38,253 bases of DNA, from contig QAXH01006026.1 of assembly GCA_004335635.1 (NCBI GenBank), positions 3,048 to 41,300 of the forward strand, written 5' to 3'. The notes under the pieces are model-generated. The model saw only the letters and a program-made list of their open reading frames with translations. It had not been told where the DNA came from and did not search any database. Each line of letters starts with the position of its first letter. Position 1 is the stretch's first letter. Positions 10,596-22,000 of the stretch are shown one piece after another. The stretch is from Chloromonas sp. AAM2 (lineage: Eukaryota > Chlorophyta > Chlorophyceae > Chlamydomonadales > Chlamydomonadaceae). Position numbers and translations under genes: made by a program.

Positions 10596-10701
10596 TCATG
10601 AAAGCCAGGGTCATCCGATTGCTACCATGCAGATAGATAAACTTCAGAGAACACTCTGGACTCAACCAGACACCCTGCACCTCTAAACCTGCTACATCGT
10701 C

Positions 10702-13700
10702 TCACTGCTCGTCGGGTTGCAGTGCCTGCTGCGGTTGGCTGGGCACCTGTGCCACCAGAGGCACCGAGGCCACAGGGAACGCCACACGCTGATGGAAGCT
10801 GCGGGTGGTGAAGTCCTGGGGGCTGGCAGGCGGTCCCGAGCCGCTGGGATCTGCGGCCAGATTCGGATAACTAGCCATGAAGCCCTGTGACTCTCGCGCC
10901 TGAACATTTGCCAGAGTGTGGCCCACACCAGTCGCACCCACTCTCATGCCGGCTGCATTCCCCACCCCTGTGCTCACACTAGTCACTGCCATCCCACTGC
11001 CTGCCCCTGCCCATTGTGCCTGACTGGCTGGTGAGGCTGCTGCCGGTGGTGAGGTCAGGAGGTATGATGCTAGCGCGGCCCTGAGGCCCTTGTCACCGGG
11101 GCGCGGCGGAGTCCAAGGCTCCTGTGGCTCGTGTACGTGTGATGGCGGTACATGTGCTGCTGATAGCGGTACGTGTGATAACGGTACATGTGCTGCTGAT
11201 GGCGGTACATGTGATGGTGGTACGTGTGATGGCACCGGTGTGCGATGGGCTGCGTAAGCCTGTGCCACATCAGCAGCCAGGCCGGTAGCTGTGGCCGGGC
11301 CAGCACCTGCACTGCTGCTGACTGCCGCTGGACCAGCCACGCCTGCTGTAGACCTTGCACAGCCTACTGGAAGCTCGCTGCTGTGTGCTGTGCTTGTGTG
11401 ACTGTTTGACACATTCGGTGACTCGCTGATGCTTGCTGGTGCACTGTCCCGGGCTGTGTCACTTGTTGTCAGTTGCTTGGCTGGCAGGCCAGCAGCAGCA
11501 CTGGCACTTGCAGCAGGGGTTGCTGTGCATTGCTTGGCAAGCAAGTCCGTGAAGGGCGTGGGGGTTGATGGGGATTGGGATTGTGCGGGTGGGGCCTTGA
11601 AGAGCGGGCGCTTGACTAGCCCACGCATAGCACTGGGGATGGGATTGGGCGGGGCCACGCCTTGGCCTAAAGACAACCACATGCCCTGATCGCCGGTCGC
11701 AGAGCTGGGTAACGCCCTGCTGCCTGGCTGGGGTTGGTGGGGATGGCGGCTGCTGGAAGGCTTTTCTGGCAATGACATGCATCCCTGCGTACAGATTTGT
11801 GGCACTTGATTAGATCACGCAAGTTAATGCTGAAGCTGCAGCGCTATGGACCTCTTCGACGCTACAGAAGCAGTGAGACGATGGACTGAAGCTAGTAAAG
11901 GGCAAGCTAGCTGGTGAAGGGTCGAAAGGAGCCGGGCACAGCTGAGAAGTGTGAACTGGCAGTCCGCTTATCACCTACCGGCTCGCCCGCCCAGGCGTCA
12001 GGCGGGAAGACAGACGGCTGTGCCATCGCTTCAGTCGCAATCAGCGCGGTGAGTTGCGCTCTCAACTGCCTGCTGTCCTGCACCAAACGAACCGTAGAGT
12101 CATCCATAGGCGCGAAAGGATTGAAATCAGCACCACTGACACCTGCGCCTCCGACGCCGCCATGGCTGTAGCCTGGTGCCGGGGCTTGCATTGCGAACGA
12201 CAGCTCGCTTTCGGCCTTGCCGCCATCGATGTCGTTGTCCGCGTTTGCATGGTTTGGTGCGTTGATGTGCGCCGCGACGGCCTCAGGTAGGTCTGAGCGT
12301 AAAAGGGCGATGGCGGTGGTGTACCGCCGGTCCTGCAAGCAATGCAGTACTTGCAACAATATGCTGCACTGGTGTGTTGCATCGCTTTCACCTGTGAGCC
12401 GTACTCAGTGCGCTTGCGTGTTGCGTTGCACCGACAGCAGCACTGCAGGGACGCGACGGCCCGTGCTCGGGGTGCAGTGCCCATCCCGTCACATGTTCTG
12501 ACAACCTTCTGAACCTGAGTCAGACGATACTGAATTGTCCACTCACCTCCAGTCGTCCCAGTAGCTGGCCCGCAATGAGCTGTTTGTGCACACTCCTGCG
12601 CTCCCGCTCCGCCACCGTCAGGGACGAGCGGGTCGAGGCTAACTCCCGCGATAGGGCAGAGAGGGTCACCTGGGAGAGAAGCAGCAACAGTGAACACCAG
12701 CCCTTGCTCTCACTGTGCGATTTCCTCTTGCTACAAGTGTGTAGCAAATGATCCAATTCTACCGAACATTGAAAAGGAGTGCACATCAAGGTAAAGATGC
12801 AAAACAGATGGCGACACAACTTTGCCTGCCTGGTGGCATACGTTTCCGAGGGGCAAAGCATGTCAGCGAGGAAAGGGCAAGCAGACCAGGGATTGAGGAG
12901 AGGGTTCTGTGCGACGTGCAGTACTTGGACTGACAAAAGCATCCCACATGTAGAAGCAGTGACCAACTCATATGGTTGTCTGTGTATACCTCTGGAACAC
13001 TTCCTATATACCTCTGGAATGCAATTCACGTTCAGACTTCCCTTGAGCCAGACATCGGTGCTACACCCAAGCACGGCTATGAACTACTTGCCAGGCTGGT
13101 ATTCTTACCAGTCAAACATACGCCAAAACGTGTACGGTTTACATCTGCCAGACTTTGCTGGACGGAGTTATGTGCCATCACACCACCTGGTCACACACCC
13201 TTGTCCCACCTCCTGGCTGGTGTGTATCTTTTGTGCCAGCTCCTGTTGCTGCGCTGCCACCGCTTGCACTGTCTGACTGGAGGCCGCCACCGTGCGCTGA
13301 GTGGCCGCTGCGGCATCGGCAGCACCGGCCAGCACCTGGGCGCTCTCGGCATGCAACCGAACAACTGCCTGGAAGTTACGGTCCAACGCCTGCAACAGTG
13401 GGATGGGAAAGGCACGGGGTGGACGCAGTACAGAGCGGCATGGTTGTGTGTGTTCCTGTTGTAGTCGCAACACATGCACACATGCGCACACGTGCACACA
13501 TGCAGAGTACATCCGCGGAGCAGCTCTGGCAACGTTGAGCACTGCACAAAAGGTCGAAGCCACTGATTACTGGGTACTGACAGGGGGCCTGACCCTGGAA
13601 GACCTCCTCAGCCTGAGCCTGGGACAGGCTTAGTAGGAGAGACTCCTGTACTGCTTGGTAAGCGAAGCATACCTGCATGACCTTGCCGCCTGAGTTGTCC

Positions 13701-16700
13701 TGGGCGGCTGCCAGGTCATCGCCCAACTCCCGCAGGGCGGACTGAAGCTCAGAGTACAGCTGCTTGAGCAAGGTAACCTGAACAGCAGAACAAGGGCCAG
13801 TTTAGGTGGGTGCACAGCACAGCTGGAACGATGCGATGCTGTTGATGCTCAAACGGACTCTTGTGCCCCTCAAACCTTTATCAAAACCAAGAGTAAACAG
13901 CTGGCATGGTGAGGTGCACAACCCAGGCCTAGCCAAGTCGTCAGCCTTTATTTCTTGTGCCAACTTTGCCAAAGGCCCAAATGAAACCTGGTTCCAGGGT
14001 GGCCTGAACAGCACCAGGGGCATGGCTTATGAAGAGCATGTGTAAACACGGCAACCTGCACGTCTGACAAGATCAAGTCTTGGATGGATGACCAGCTGTC
14101 GATGCTGGATAGCCCAGACAAAGTCGTTAACTTTCATGCCGTGTGCCCCTCGAACCAATACTAGCTAGTTGACCCCATTACACGTTCCAGGTGACCTGAG
14201 CAATACCACAGGGTCTACCTTTGGAGGAAATGCGTAAACGGCTACGACAGGCAACCCTAGTCCCATCAAATCTTAACTCTACCTGTCCCATTTTCTCCTC
14301 CAATGCGCTCTGCAGCGCAGCCACGTCGGCCTGCGTTCCTGCCAGCTGCACGCTCAGCCCATCGCAGCGCCCCTGAAGCTCGCGCGCTTGCAATCCACTT
14401 TCCTCGGCCGCGCGCTCGCCGGCGTCAGCCCGGGAGGACTCGGAGGCCAGGTGCGCACGCAGGTCCGCGGAGAGATTGCCCTGCAGCAGCGGATGCATGC
14501 AAGTCAAATGGCCCATGCAAATCGGAGGGCACCACGGAGGGCATCACCCTGACCTGGCCTTCAGTGGAGATATCTCTGCACATTCGGAAATCGTTTCAGA
14601 TCTGGCCATAACCACCAACAATAACAGCGGCAGTATCCCCACAAATCTCTTCCATGCATTTCCGTGACAACTTCTGCCTGCTGTGTAACAGACAATGTAG
14701 GTAACATCAAATTGTTACCTACATTACTGTACGATGCTATCATATCCTTGCTCACCTGGTGCGTGAGCAATTCAGTGTGCTTCTGCCTAGCCTCCGCCAC
14801 CAGGTCCAGGGCATGCCGGTGCTTGGCCTCAAGCATGTGCACACTAGCCTCACACTCTGACACCTGAGGCGCACGGGGCAGGGCCGCGCTTTAAATCCAG
14901 ATGTATGCAGTTGGCGAGGTCTGATCTGCTCGAGCAATTTCTTCCAGGTAGCTGGAAAAGTAGTCACGCATCGTACGCTTCAGTCAGGTGTTTTTGTTAC
15001 TGTATTCAGACACACGGGGAGGACAAACCGGGTGCTGCTTTTACTACTGTACTGCATTGTATGACAGAACGGGTCAGCGGCGGGAAGAGACAGGACTCTC
15101 TTTTGCCTCTGTCTACACCATGTTCAAACTGCTGTATTTTTCTGGGCAATTGTTCTCCAGCGATTTGCTTGGTTCTCGACACCTGACGTCAGGTTCTCAG
15201 CAATCACCGGCTTCCCACTCTTGTCGCCAAGTTGCAGCCTGCTCACGCAATCTCGCTCAGATAGCAATGCGCCCTTACTATCACAGTGATTACTGCCATT
15301 AATGTTGTGATGATTACTACTGTTACTACTTACGACTGCCACTACTGCTGATGGTTTTTCGCTACCTTGTGAATGAGCTGTGCCTTCTGTCCTGCGAGGA
15401 TTGCCACCTGCTCCTGCAGCATGGCCACCATACGGACTGAGCCGTCGTCCGCCTGCAGGAACAGCAGGCAGGGTAGCCGATTGGGAGTGATAAGCCAACA
15501 ACACTCTTTGAGGGATGTCACTGTTCGTTGCTGCAGCAAACTCAAAGCGTCCAAAGCCAAGAAGCCGGCATTGACGAAACCAACTGCATCTCCGCCCGTG
15601 CACGCGCGACTGACCCCACGAGCACCAGATGTGCTGGCTGTCTGCCCTCTCGCTCTTGAACCCGCTGAGCAGCCCACCCGCTGAGCAGCCTACCCGCTGA
15701 GCAGCCTACCCGCTGAGCAGCCTACCCGCTGAGCAGCCTACCCGCTGAGCAGTCCTCCCATGAAAGCAACAAACAATGACAAGCCCCACCTGTGTCCCCA
15801 CATGCACCATCTCCGGCATCTGGTGTGCCTGTTCCGCAGCCCTCAGCCGCCGCCCCGCCGCCAACAGGGATTGAAGCACAGTTAAATGCGGGCCCGAGCG
15901 CTGGGCCATAGCGGCCAGCTGGCTCTTGGTGGGCGGGGCGGAGCCGGGCGGACACCAGTGGGGGTCAGCACCTGCGGAAAGAAACACACTTGGCCTGTGA
16001 AGGACATGGGCCTGTACGACGCGCCCTTTACATTCAAATTGCGAACTGCTTAAATTGCATTTGCACCCATTCAAAGCACCGAGGAATGTGCGCCCCTCTC
16101 CAGAGCAATACAATCATGTAGATCGAATGACAGGCCCACAGTGCTCTCCCCACACTCCGACTCCTGCTTGCTTACACCTAATCCTAAACCTCAGCCCGTT
16201 ATCAAACCCTGACCCAGACCCTGTCCGCCAACTGCTGTTTGCTGCTGCCTGCCAGCCTTCCAGTCTGACACAAACCCTGTCTCAAGCCCCTCCCGTACCT
16301 GCCGCATGCTCCTGCTGCTGGCAATGTAAAGAAAAAACAGCTGTTCATACCTGCCAGGTGCTGCTGCCCAGCCTGCTCCCAGGGCTCGTCCTGGTCCCGG
16401 GCCCCATCCAGTGCTCCAGGGCTGTGGGCGCCAACTCCGAGCCACGCTGCGTGGCATGTGGCAAGGGAGTCAACCATGCAGGTCAGGGAACATAACAACA
16501 CCTGTGGGCATGTCCTTGCCAGAACAGCCCTCCGCGAAATGAAGCCTTCTTCAAGTAGCATGCATGTAGAGGGCTTGGCTGCCTCCCCATAGTGGCGGGC
16601 GGTCATAACAACACCTGGCAAGGAGCATAGGATATGTGATTGGCAAGTAATCAATGCGGCGACCTGCGTTCAGTAGCAGCAGTTGAAGCAGATGCCCGGG

Positions 16701-18895
16701 CCTGGCCTCCTGGCAGCGCTTGTGCGGAGCCTTATACTGGATGTGCGGCCATCGTGTTTTTGATTGGCCAAGATTGACAACGTAATCTCAGCAATTGGAC
16801 TTGGATATCACAGGTTTGACGTGTGAGGTTAGACTTGATTTAACTTGTATCAATGCGGGGATTTCATGGGGTTTGCTGGCTATCACAATGGCATAGCACG
16901 GCAAACGACTGGGTTGTTGAAGACAATGAAAGATGAGAGGGTTGTGCAGGCACCTGAGTTGGTGGTGCTGCTGTCCCCGTGTCCGACGCCTGGTCTGCCC
17001 GTGCGTGTTGTGATCAGTCGCTGTTCCAACTGGGCACGCAATATCTTGTTCTCTCGCAGCAAAAGCTCTCTGCATAATGGGTCAGAATCAGCGAGTGGTG
17101 GGAAAGAGAACAGGGAAAGAGAACAGGGGCGAATGGAAAACTGAGGGGAAATAAGAAAGGGAAGAAATGGGCATGCCCAGCCCACGGCTACGTCCGTGTG
17201 ATGATGATGGATTGTGAGTGGATGGACTTGGCATGGGAGTGTAAGGCAGCAGCTCCCTGCATAAGCCAGGGCCCAGTGACCAGGGCCAGCAAGCGGCTCC
17301 ATACTGCACCATACAGTACCAGGCACCAGGCACTCATGGGCGCATACAGATGCTTAACCCGGGTGGACGATGGGCTGACACCAGCAGTCCCAACAGCTAC
17401 GTTGACACAGGAGAGGGCCCTGGTGCAGAACTGAGCAGTCAGTGAGACTGCAGGTTGTTTCCAAAACAAAGGCACGTTGGTCTGGCCAGTGATGCCACAG
17501 TCTCTAAATCATATTTGCATGTTGTTAGATCGTGCTATGATCGGTTTGTTGTATAGCTCATATCGATTGACTTTGAGTTTTTTTGTCCCTGAGTTGCGGG
17601 ACACATCCCTTATGCACATTGCGCGCATCGACACGGATGTAAAAAGACTACTAACGTAAGAATAGTGCGCAGTCTTGGTGTAGTTGGCAGTCCTCTTGTG
17701 CCTACCTTGACGCTCCGTATAGCCGCATGTCTTTGTGCACGACCGCCAGGCGCTCAGGGTCAGCCTCAGACCGCTGCTTCACCTCCTGAAAACACAAAGG
17801 GTGAACAAGTGCGTGGTTTGGCCGGTCAGCTGTGTTAGTATGTGCAGTGTGCTTTGCGTTGACCATTGCTTGAGATGATAAACATTAACATGGTTGTCAC
17901 CTGATGGGCTGCTGACAGTCCACAGTGTGGCTGCCGGGCACACAATTTGCCCTGCTCCTATTGCTCAACAAGCACACCGAGTCGCCGTCCTGCTTCCAGC
18001 ATTACAAAAGGGATGTACCACAAATTCAACTTGCACTTCCAAGACCTCTGTGCCCCTTTGACACATCATCCCATACACACAAGCAAGCACACACGCAGTG
18101 CACACGCATTGACAAGCTGTGGCATACAGCAGCCACCCTGTGCATGTATGGGTTTGCCAGGCACAAACAGAGCATGCACTCACATAGTTCCAGTGCATCC
18201 CTCGCCCCTTACACACACTGACACGCACATTGACCAGCTGTAGTTTGACGTCCAGGTGTGCATCCAGAGCTGATTCAGCCCACTGCCGCCCGTCATTGGC
18301 CTTCAGCAGCTTACGCAGCTCCACTACCATCATGTCACGCTCCTGCATGCGTGTGTGTCCTTATAACGTCAGTCCATTGGCTACACTGGACATCATAGTA
18401 GCACATGCGGACAGGGCATTAGTGCGCAAATCAGACCATTTGCTGACATCTGTGTGCGGGCGAGCCATGCGGGTTTGGAAATGCATACATGTTCGCATGA
18501 CATGGCAAACGCTCGCCAATGTCTCACCCGAAGGTCCTGCTGCAACGCCTTGTACCGTTTTAGGCCCTTGTCCTGCTCAGCCTGAGCCAACTGTGCCTTG
18601 AGCTTGCGCACACTGGCTTTGAGGGAGCTGATGGCCTCTGGGCCTGCAGCAGGAGGCCAATGCATGATGTTCTGTGGCATGGGCGTGGCAAGTTGGAACG
18701 CAAGCAACCTTGGACATCCCAGAAGCACGACGCGTGCAGGGCGCTACAGTCCAGGAAGTTATACTGTTGCTTCTCACCACCATTGAGCAGGAACTTGTCG
18801 AAATGGCTTGTCGTGAATTCGATGGCGCTGCAGACATTGTCTGTTTCTCGTCGCCACCCTTGCAAGGTTGGAACCTCCTTCGCCCTGACCACCAT
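10702..18895 (-). CDS. Large coiled-coil protein of unknown function, 1019 residues, 15 exons
   Basis: Exons: 18895-18778, 18643-18528, 18342-18229, 17785-17706, 17069-16954, 16446-16351, 15971-15790, 15452-15366, 14863-14756, 14480-14283, 13777-13673, 13389-13210, 12669-12547, 12332-11979, 11784-10702. All junctions are GT-AG. Phases are 1,0,0,2,1,1 and then eight of phase 0, and the total is exactly 1020 codons. ATG 18895 has a GCCATGG context and an in-frame TGA seven codons upstream. Residues about 40-150 are strongly helical (AISSLKASVRKLKAQLAQAE; ELLLRENKILRAQLEQRL). A Pro/Gly linker follows, then about 330 residues of Ala/Gln/Glu-rich coiled coil (such as LKQLYSELQSALRELGDDLA). The last third is Pro/Ser/Ala-rich with a degenerate HVPPS repeat (about residues 838-875). 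There is no motor, kinase or membrane segment. It may be a scaffold or cytoskeletal protein, by composition only; I do not recognise a family. Confidence 0.8.
11135..11250 (-). repeat. Coding minisatellite (HVPPS/HVPLSAA repeats)
   Basis: Within the last exon of the coiled-coil gene, degenerate units related to SHVPPS and SAAHVPLS recur about six times. At DNA level this shows as repeating GGTACATGTG and GCTGCTGATG blocks. The frame stays open, so expansions change length without disrupting the protein. Confidence 0.75.
15661..15753. repeat. 16-bp tandem repeat, about 6 copies, in an intron
   Basis: Unit CCCGCTGAGCAGCCTA, nearly perfect, within the intron between exons 7 and 8 of the coiled-coil gene. 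The copies end about 37 bases below the splice donor at 15789. Confidence 0.95.
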
Positions 18896-19065
18896 GGCGA
18901 CAGTAGTATCCTCTCATGTTGCTGCTTGTATCAAGGCGAGATAGCAACCCTACATGCTTCTAAAACCGTCAAAGTTTGGTGTGGCGGTTGGCCGCCAAAT
19001 CCTATGCACCAGCCACACTTGGAAGCTTGCAGACAGCACGCGTGCTTTGAATGTGACGATATTGG
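18896..19065. promoter_or_regulatory. Divergent promoter of the coiled-coil gene and N6AMT1
   Basis: Only 170 bases separate the two ATGs, which point away from each other, so 5'UTRs and core promoters must share this stretch. No TATA box is evident. An inverted repeat, GGCGGTTGGCCGCC at 18983-18996, includes TTTGGCGG on -, which resembles an E2F site (TTTSSCGC); this reading is speculative. Confidence 0.6.
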
Positions 19066-22000
19066 ATGCCCCTGCCCGTTGCCTCTGTGTCCAAGACCAC
19101 GTGGAATAAGGATGTGTATGAGCCATCAGACGTAAGTGATGTGCAATCAGCAGCAGCAGCAGCAGCAGCACCCAGCAGCAACCAAGGACCGCAAAAGCAA
19201 CCTCAGGGCAGGGCAGGAATTTGTCAGGTGCAACTATTGCAGAGCCGCATTAATGAGCACATGGAGTGCCCTGTGTGCATCACGTGCGTCACTGCTGTTC
19301 CGTCACATGACTGCAGGACACCTTTCTGTTGACGGATGCACTGCAACAACTTGCAGATGAGACATGGGCCGAACAACCGCCACAAACGTAGGTTGTGCTC
19401 GATCGTATTGTAACGTGAACATACAGCAATTGTTACGTACACTGTTCTAAACATTTGCGCCATAGCACAGAATGGTCAAGCATCATTCACCCTACCATTA
19501 TCATCATCATCATTACTACATAGCTTATCATGGTTCAAACCACGGTATCGCAGGACCAACCAGGTAGGCGCTCAGCAGTCGTCAACATCACCATCCCAAA
19601 CAAAGCATGGGCATGGTGCCCCCAAAAATCAAGCACATGCAAGGTTTAGGGTCCTCTGGAAGGTCTGTTTCAGAGCCAAAAAAAGGAAAAAAGCGGCTGC
19701 TGGGTAGGCAAAGCCCAGTCATTGCCCTCTGACATCGGCCTTGCATTGCAAGTGATGCGTTTCCAGCATCCCTGACAAAGCGCGTACCGCATTGCATGGT
19801 GGGCACACAAACATGCAGCATGCAGATGCATGTGGGTGGCTGTTTTGACAGGCCGCATCTGCAGACTGCGAGAAAGAAAGCTTGGATCTGGCTGGAAAAC
19901 CCTTGCACATCACAAACTGTCCTGTTGTCATGGGGACCCAAGCTAATACAGAGTGGTGGGCCACAACACCACTCTCTCCAAAACCAACAACCCTGCCTTT
20001 CCAACCGCCTTGTTCGTCTTCGTCTTCTGTCCTCCCTTGGCCGGGGCGCGGGTAGTCGTGCCAGTGCGCCCTCCGGGGAGTGCACCAAGGGAGCCGCTGC
20101 CCAGCGCGGTTGTTGATGCTGGCGCTGCCACCGTGGCGGCTGCTGCCTGATGTGCTGGCGCTGCGTCTGCTGATTGGACAGATGCTGATGCTGCTGCTCT
20201 GGCTGGCGCTGTTGCTGCCGCTGCAGCAGCTTCCTTCCTGGCTGCTGCAGCCTGTTGTCGCTGCCTGTTGTACTGGGCGAGGCCTGGCCCCAGGGGTCTG
20301 GCCTTTGGATTTGCAGTGGCACAGAATAGCGCTGCTGTTGCTGCCCCTACTGCAGCATTTGCTTTGGCATCCTCAGCTGCTGCTGCTGTTTGCTTCTCCA
20401 TGGCGCTCTTCGTTTCCTTGTAGCTGGTGAAATGTGTACATGTTTGTGTGGTCGGCTGTGGCTGTTGTGCTGCAGATGGTGGCAGCACCGGCTGATGTTA
20501 ACCCAACAAGCAGTGTTGCCGTAAGTTGGCACCATGGCAATGCCCCCCCAACTCAGCACAAACATTAGCACATGTCAATCGCTCATGTCGCTCACAGGGT
20601 GGTTGAAATCGGTTGCGGCAGTGGTTATGTCATCTGCTCAGCGGCTCTGATGCTGGCCCATATGCACGTGGCTCCCAGGCAGCTGATAGCTGTGGACCAC
20701 AGCCCAGCAGCCCTGGCAGCCACACAACAGACGCTAGATGCACATGAGGTAAGAGCACATGAGGTAAGAGCACATGCACTTGGGTTACCCCGGGATTGGA
20801 CGAAGTCTGAACGGGCGTCGGGTAGCAGCAGCAGCATCACCAACAGGCTTCCTGCGGTTTTGCTGCTTGGAGTATTGTCTCCTGCTGGGTGCAGACCCAC
20901 CATTCTACAGCCTTGAGTTAACTGACGGGCACTGCCATGCTTGGCATCATCATGCTACGTGCTGTTGACTAGCGTACTATTCAGTCTGGACAGCCATTGA
21001 AACGCATGTGGCACTGTACTGGCCATGCGGCAGCTGACCGTTGCAGTCGTCACATGCATCAGGTGGGCGGTGACGTGCAACTGCTTCAAGGGGACCTGTG
21101 CGCGCCCTTTCATGACAATCTGAGGGGTCACGTGGACCTCCTGGTGAGTCACAGGTGCCTGCACACCTCATGACTCTTCTCATGGAATAGCTTGGACTAG
21201 CACGCTTTGCATGCGCCTTCTCTGCTGGTGTTCTGTCCTTCTAGCCGGTTACCTTTCTTTCTGCCTTGTTCCTTTCTGCCTCCGGGCCTGTTTCTGCCTT
21301 TGTTGCTGCCTTTCTTGCTCAGGGCAGGTCAGAACGATGTCCAACCTCGTCTCTTGCATGGCTTGCTAGCGTTCGTGCTCAATGCATGTGGACCCCCTGA
21401 TGTAAATAATGTATTCAAACTCTTGTTGCATGCTGAGGCAGTATCACAACCAGGTCAGGTCACAATTGAACAAACACACGGCTCGCACCCCCCTGGAGCG
21501 TGGACAAGTACGGAAGTAAGCCTACTGTAAACTATGTAAATCAGTTTCTGTTGCTGCTTTTGAATGCAGCTGTTCAACCCGCCCTACGTTCCCACCCCCG
21601 ATCATGAGTGGGCAGGAGCCTCCAACACTGTCACTTCTGCATGGGCCGGGGGGCATGCAGGCAGGAGGGTCATCGACCGTTTGCTACCCTTGGTGAGTGT
21701 ACCATCCAATGATTGTTGGTTTGTTATACCCGGCTACCCTTGGTGAGTGTACCATCCAATGATTGTTGGTTTGTTACACCCGACTACCCTTGGTGAGTGT
21801 ACCATCCAATGATNNNNNNNNNNNNNNNNNNNNNNNNNNNNNNNNNNNNNNNNNNNNNNNNNNNNNNNNNNNNNNNNNNNNNNNNNNNNNNNNNNNNNNN
21901 NNNNNNNNNNNNNNNNNNNNNNNNNNNNNNNNNNNNNNNNNNNNNNNNNNNNNNNNNNNNNNNNNNNNNNNNNNNNNNNNNNNNNNNNNNNNNNNNNNNN

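Larger units (their letters stand above)
8472..10701. other. Repeat-rich intergenic spacer with an assembly gap
   Basis: Holds the QCR2 5' flank, dispersed repeats (8963-9026; 9650-9985; 10055-10080), a GT microsatellite, a gap of 53 N (10238-10290) and the 3' flank of the coiled-coil gene. I found no coding-like frame. The open frames present are short and lack splice support. Confidence 0.6.

Noticed and set aside
11907..11978. Gene end at the TAG at 11907 without the last intron
   Set aside because: A strong donor (GTAGGTGA at 11978) and a phase-matched acceptor at 11785 lead to a 360-codon open final exon. Retention would give a shorter isoform at most.
16954..18643. Kinesin (KIF15/KIN-12-like) stalk
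   Set aside because: The helical part loosely recalls kinesin stalks, but the start codon is fixed at 18895 by an upstream stop and there is no room for a motor domain.
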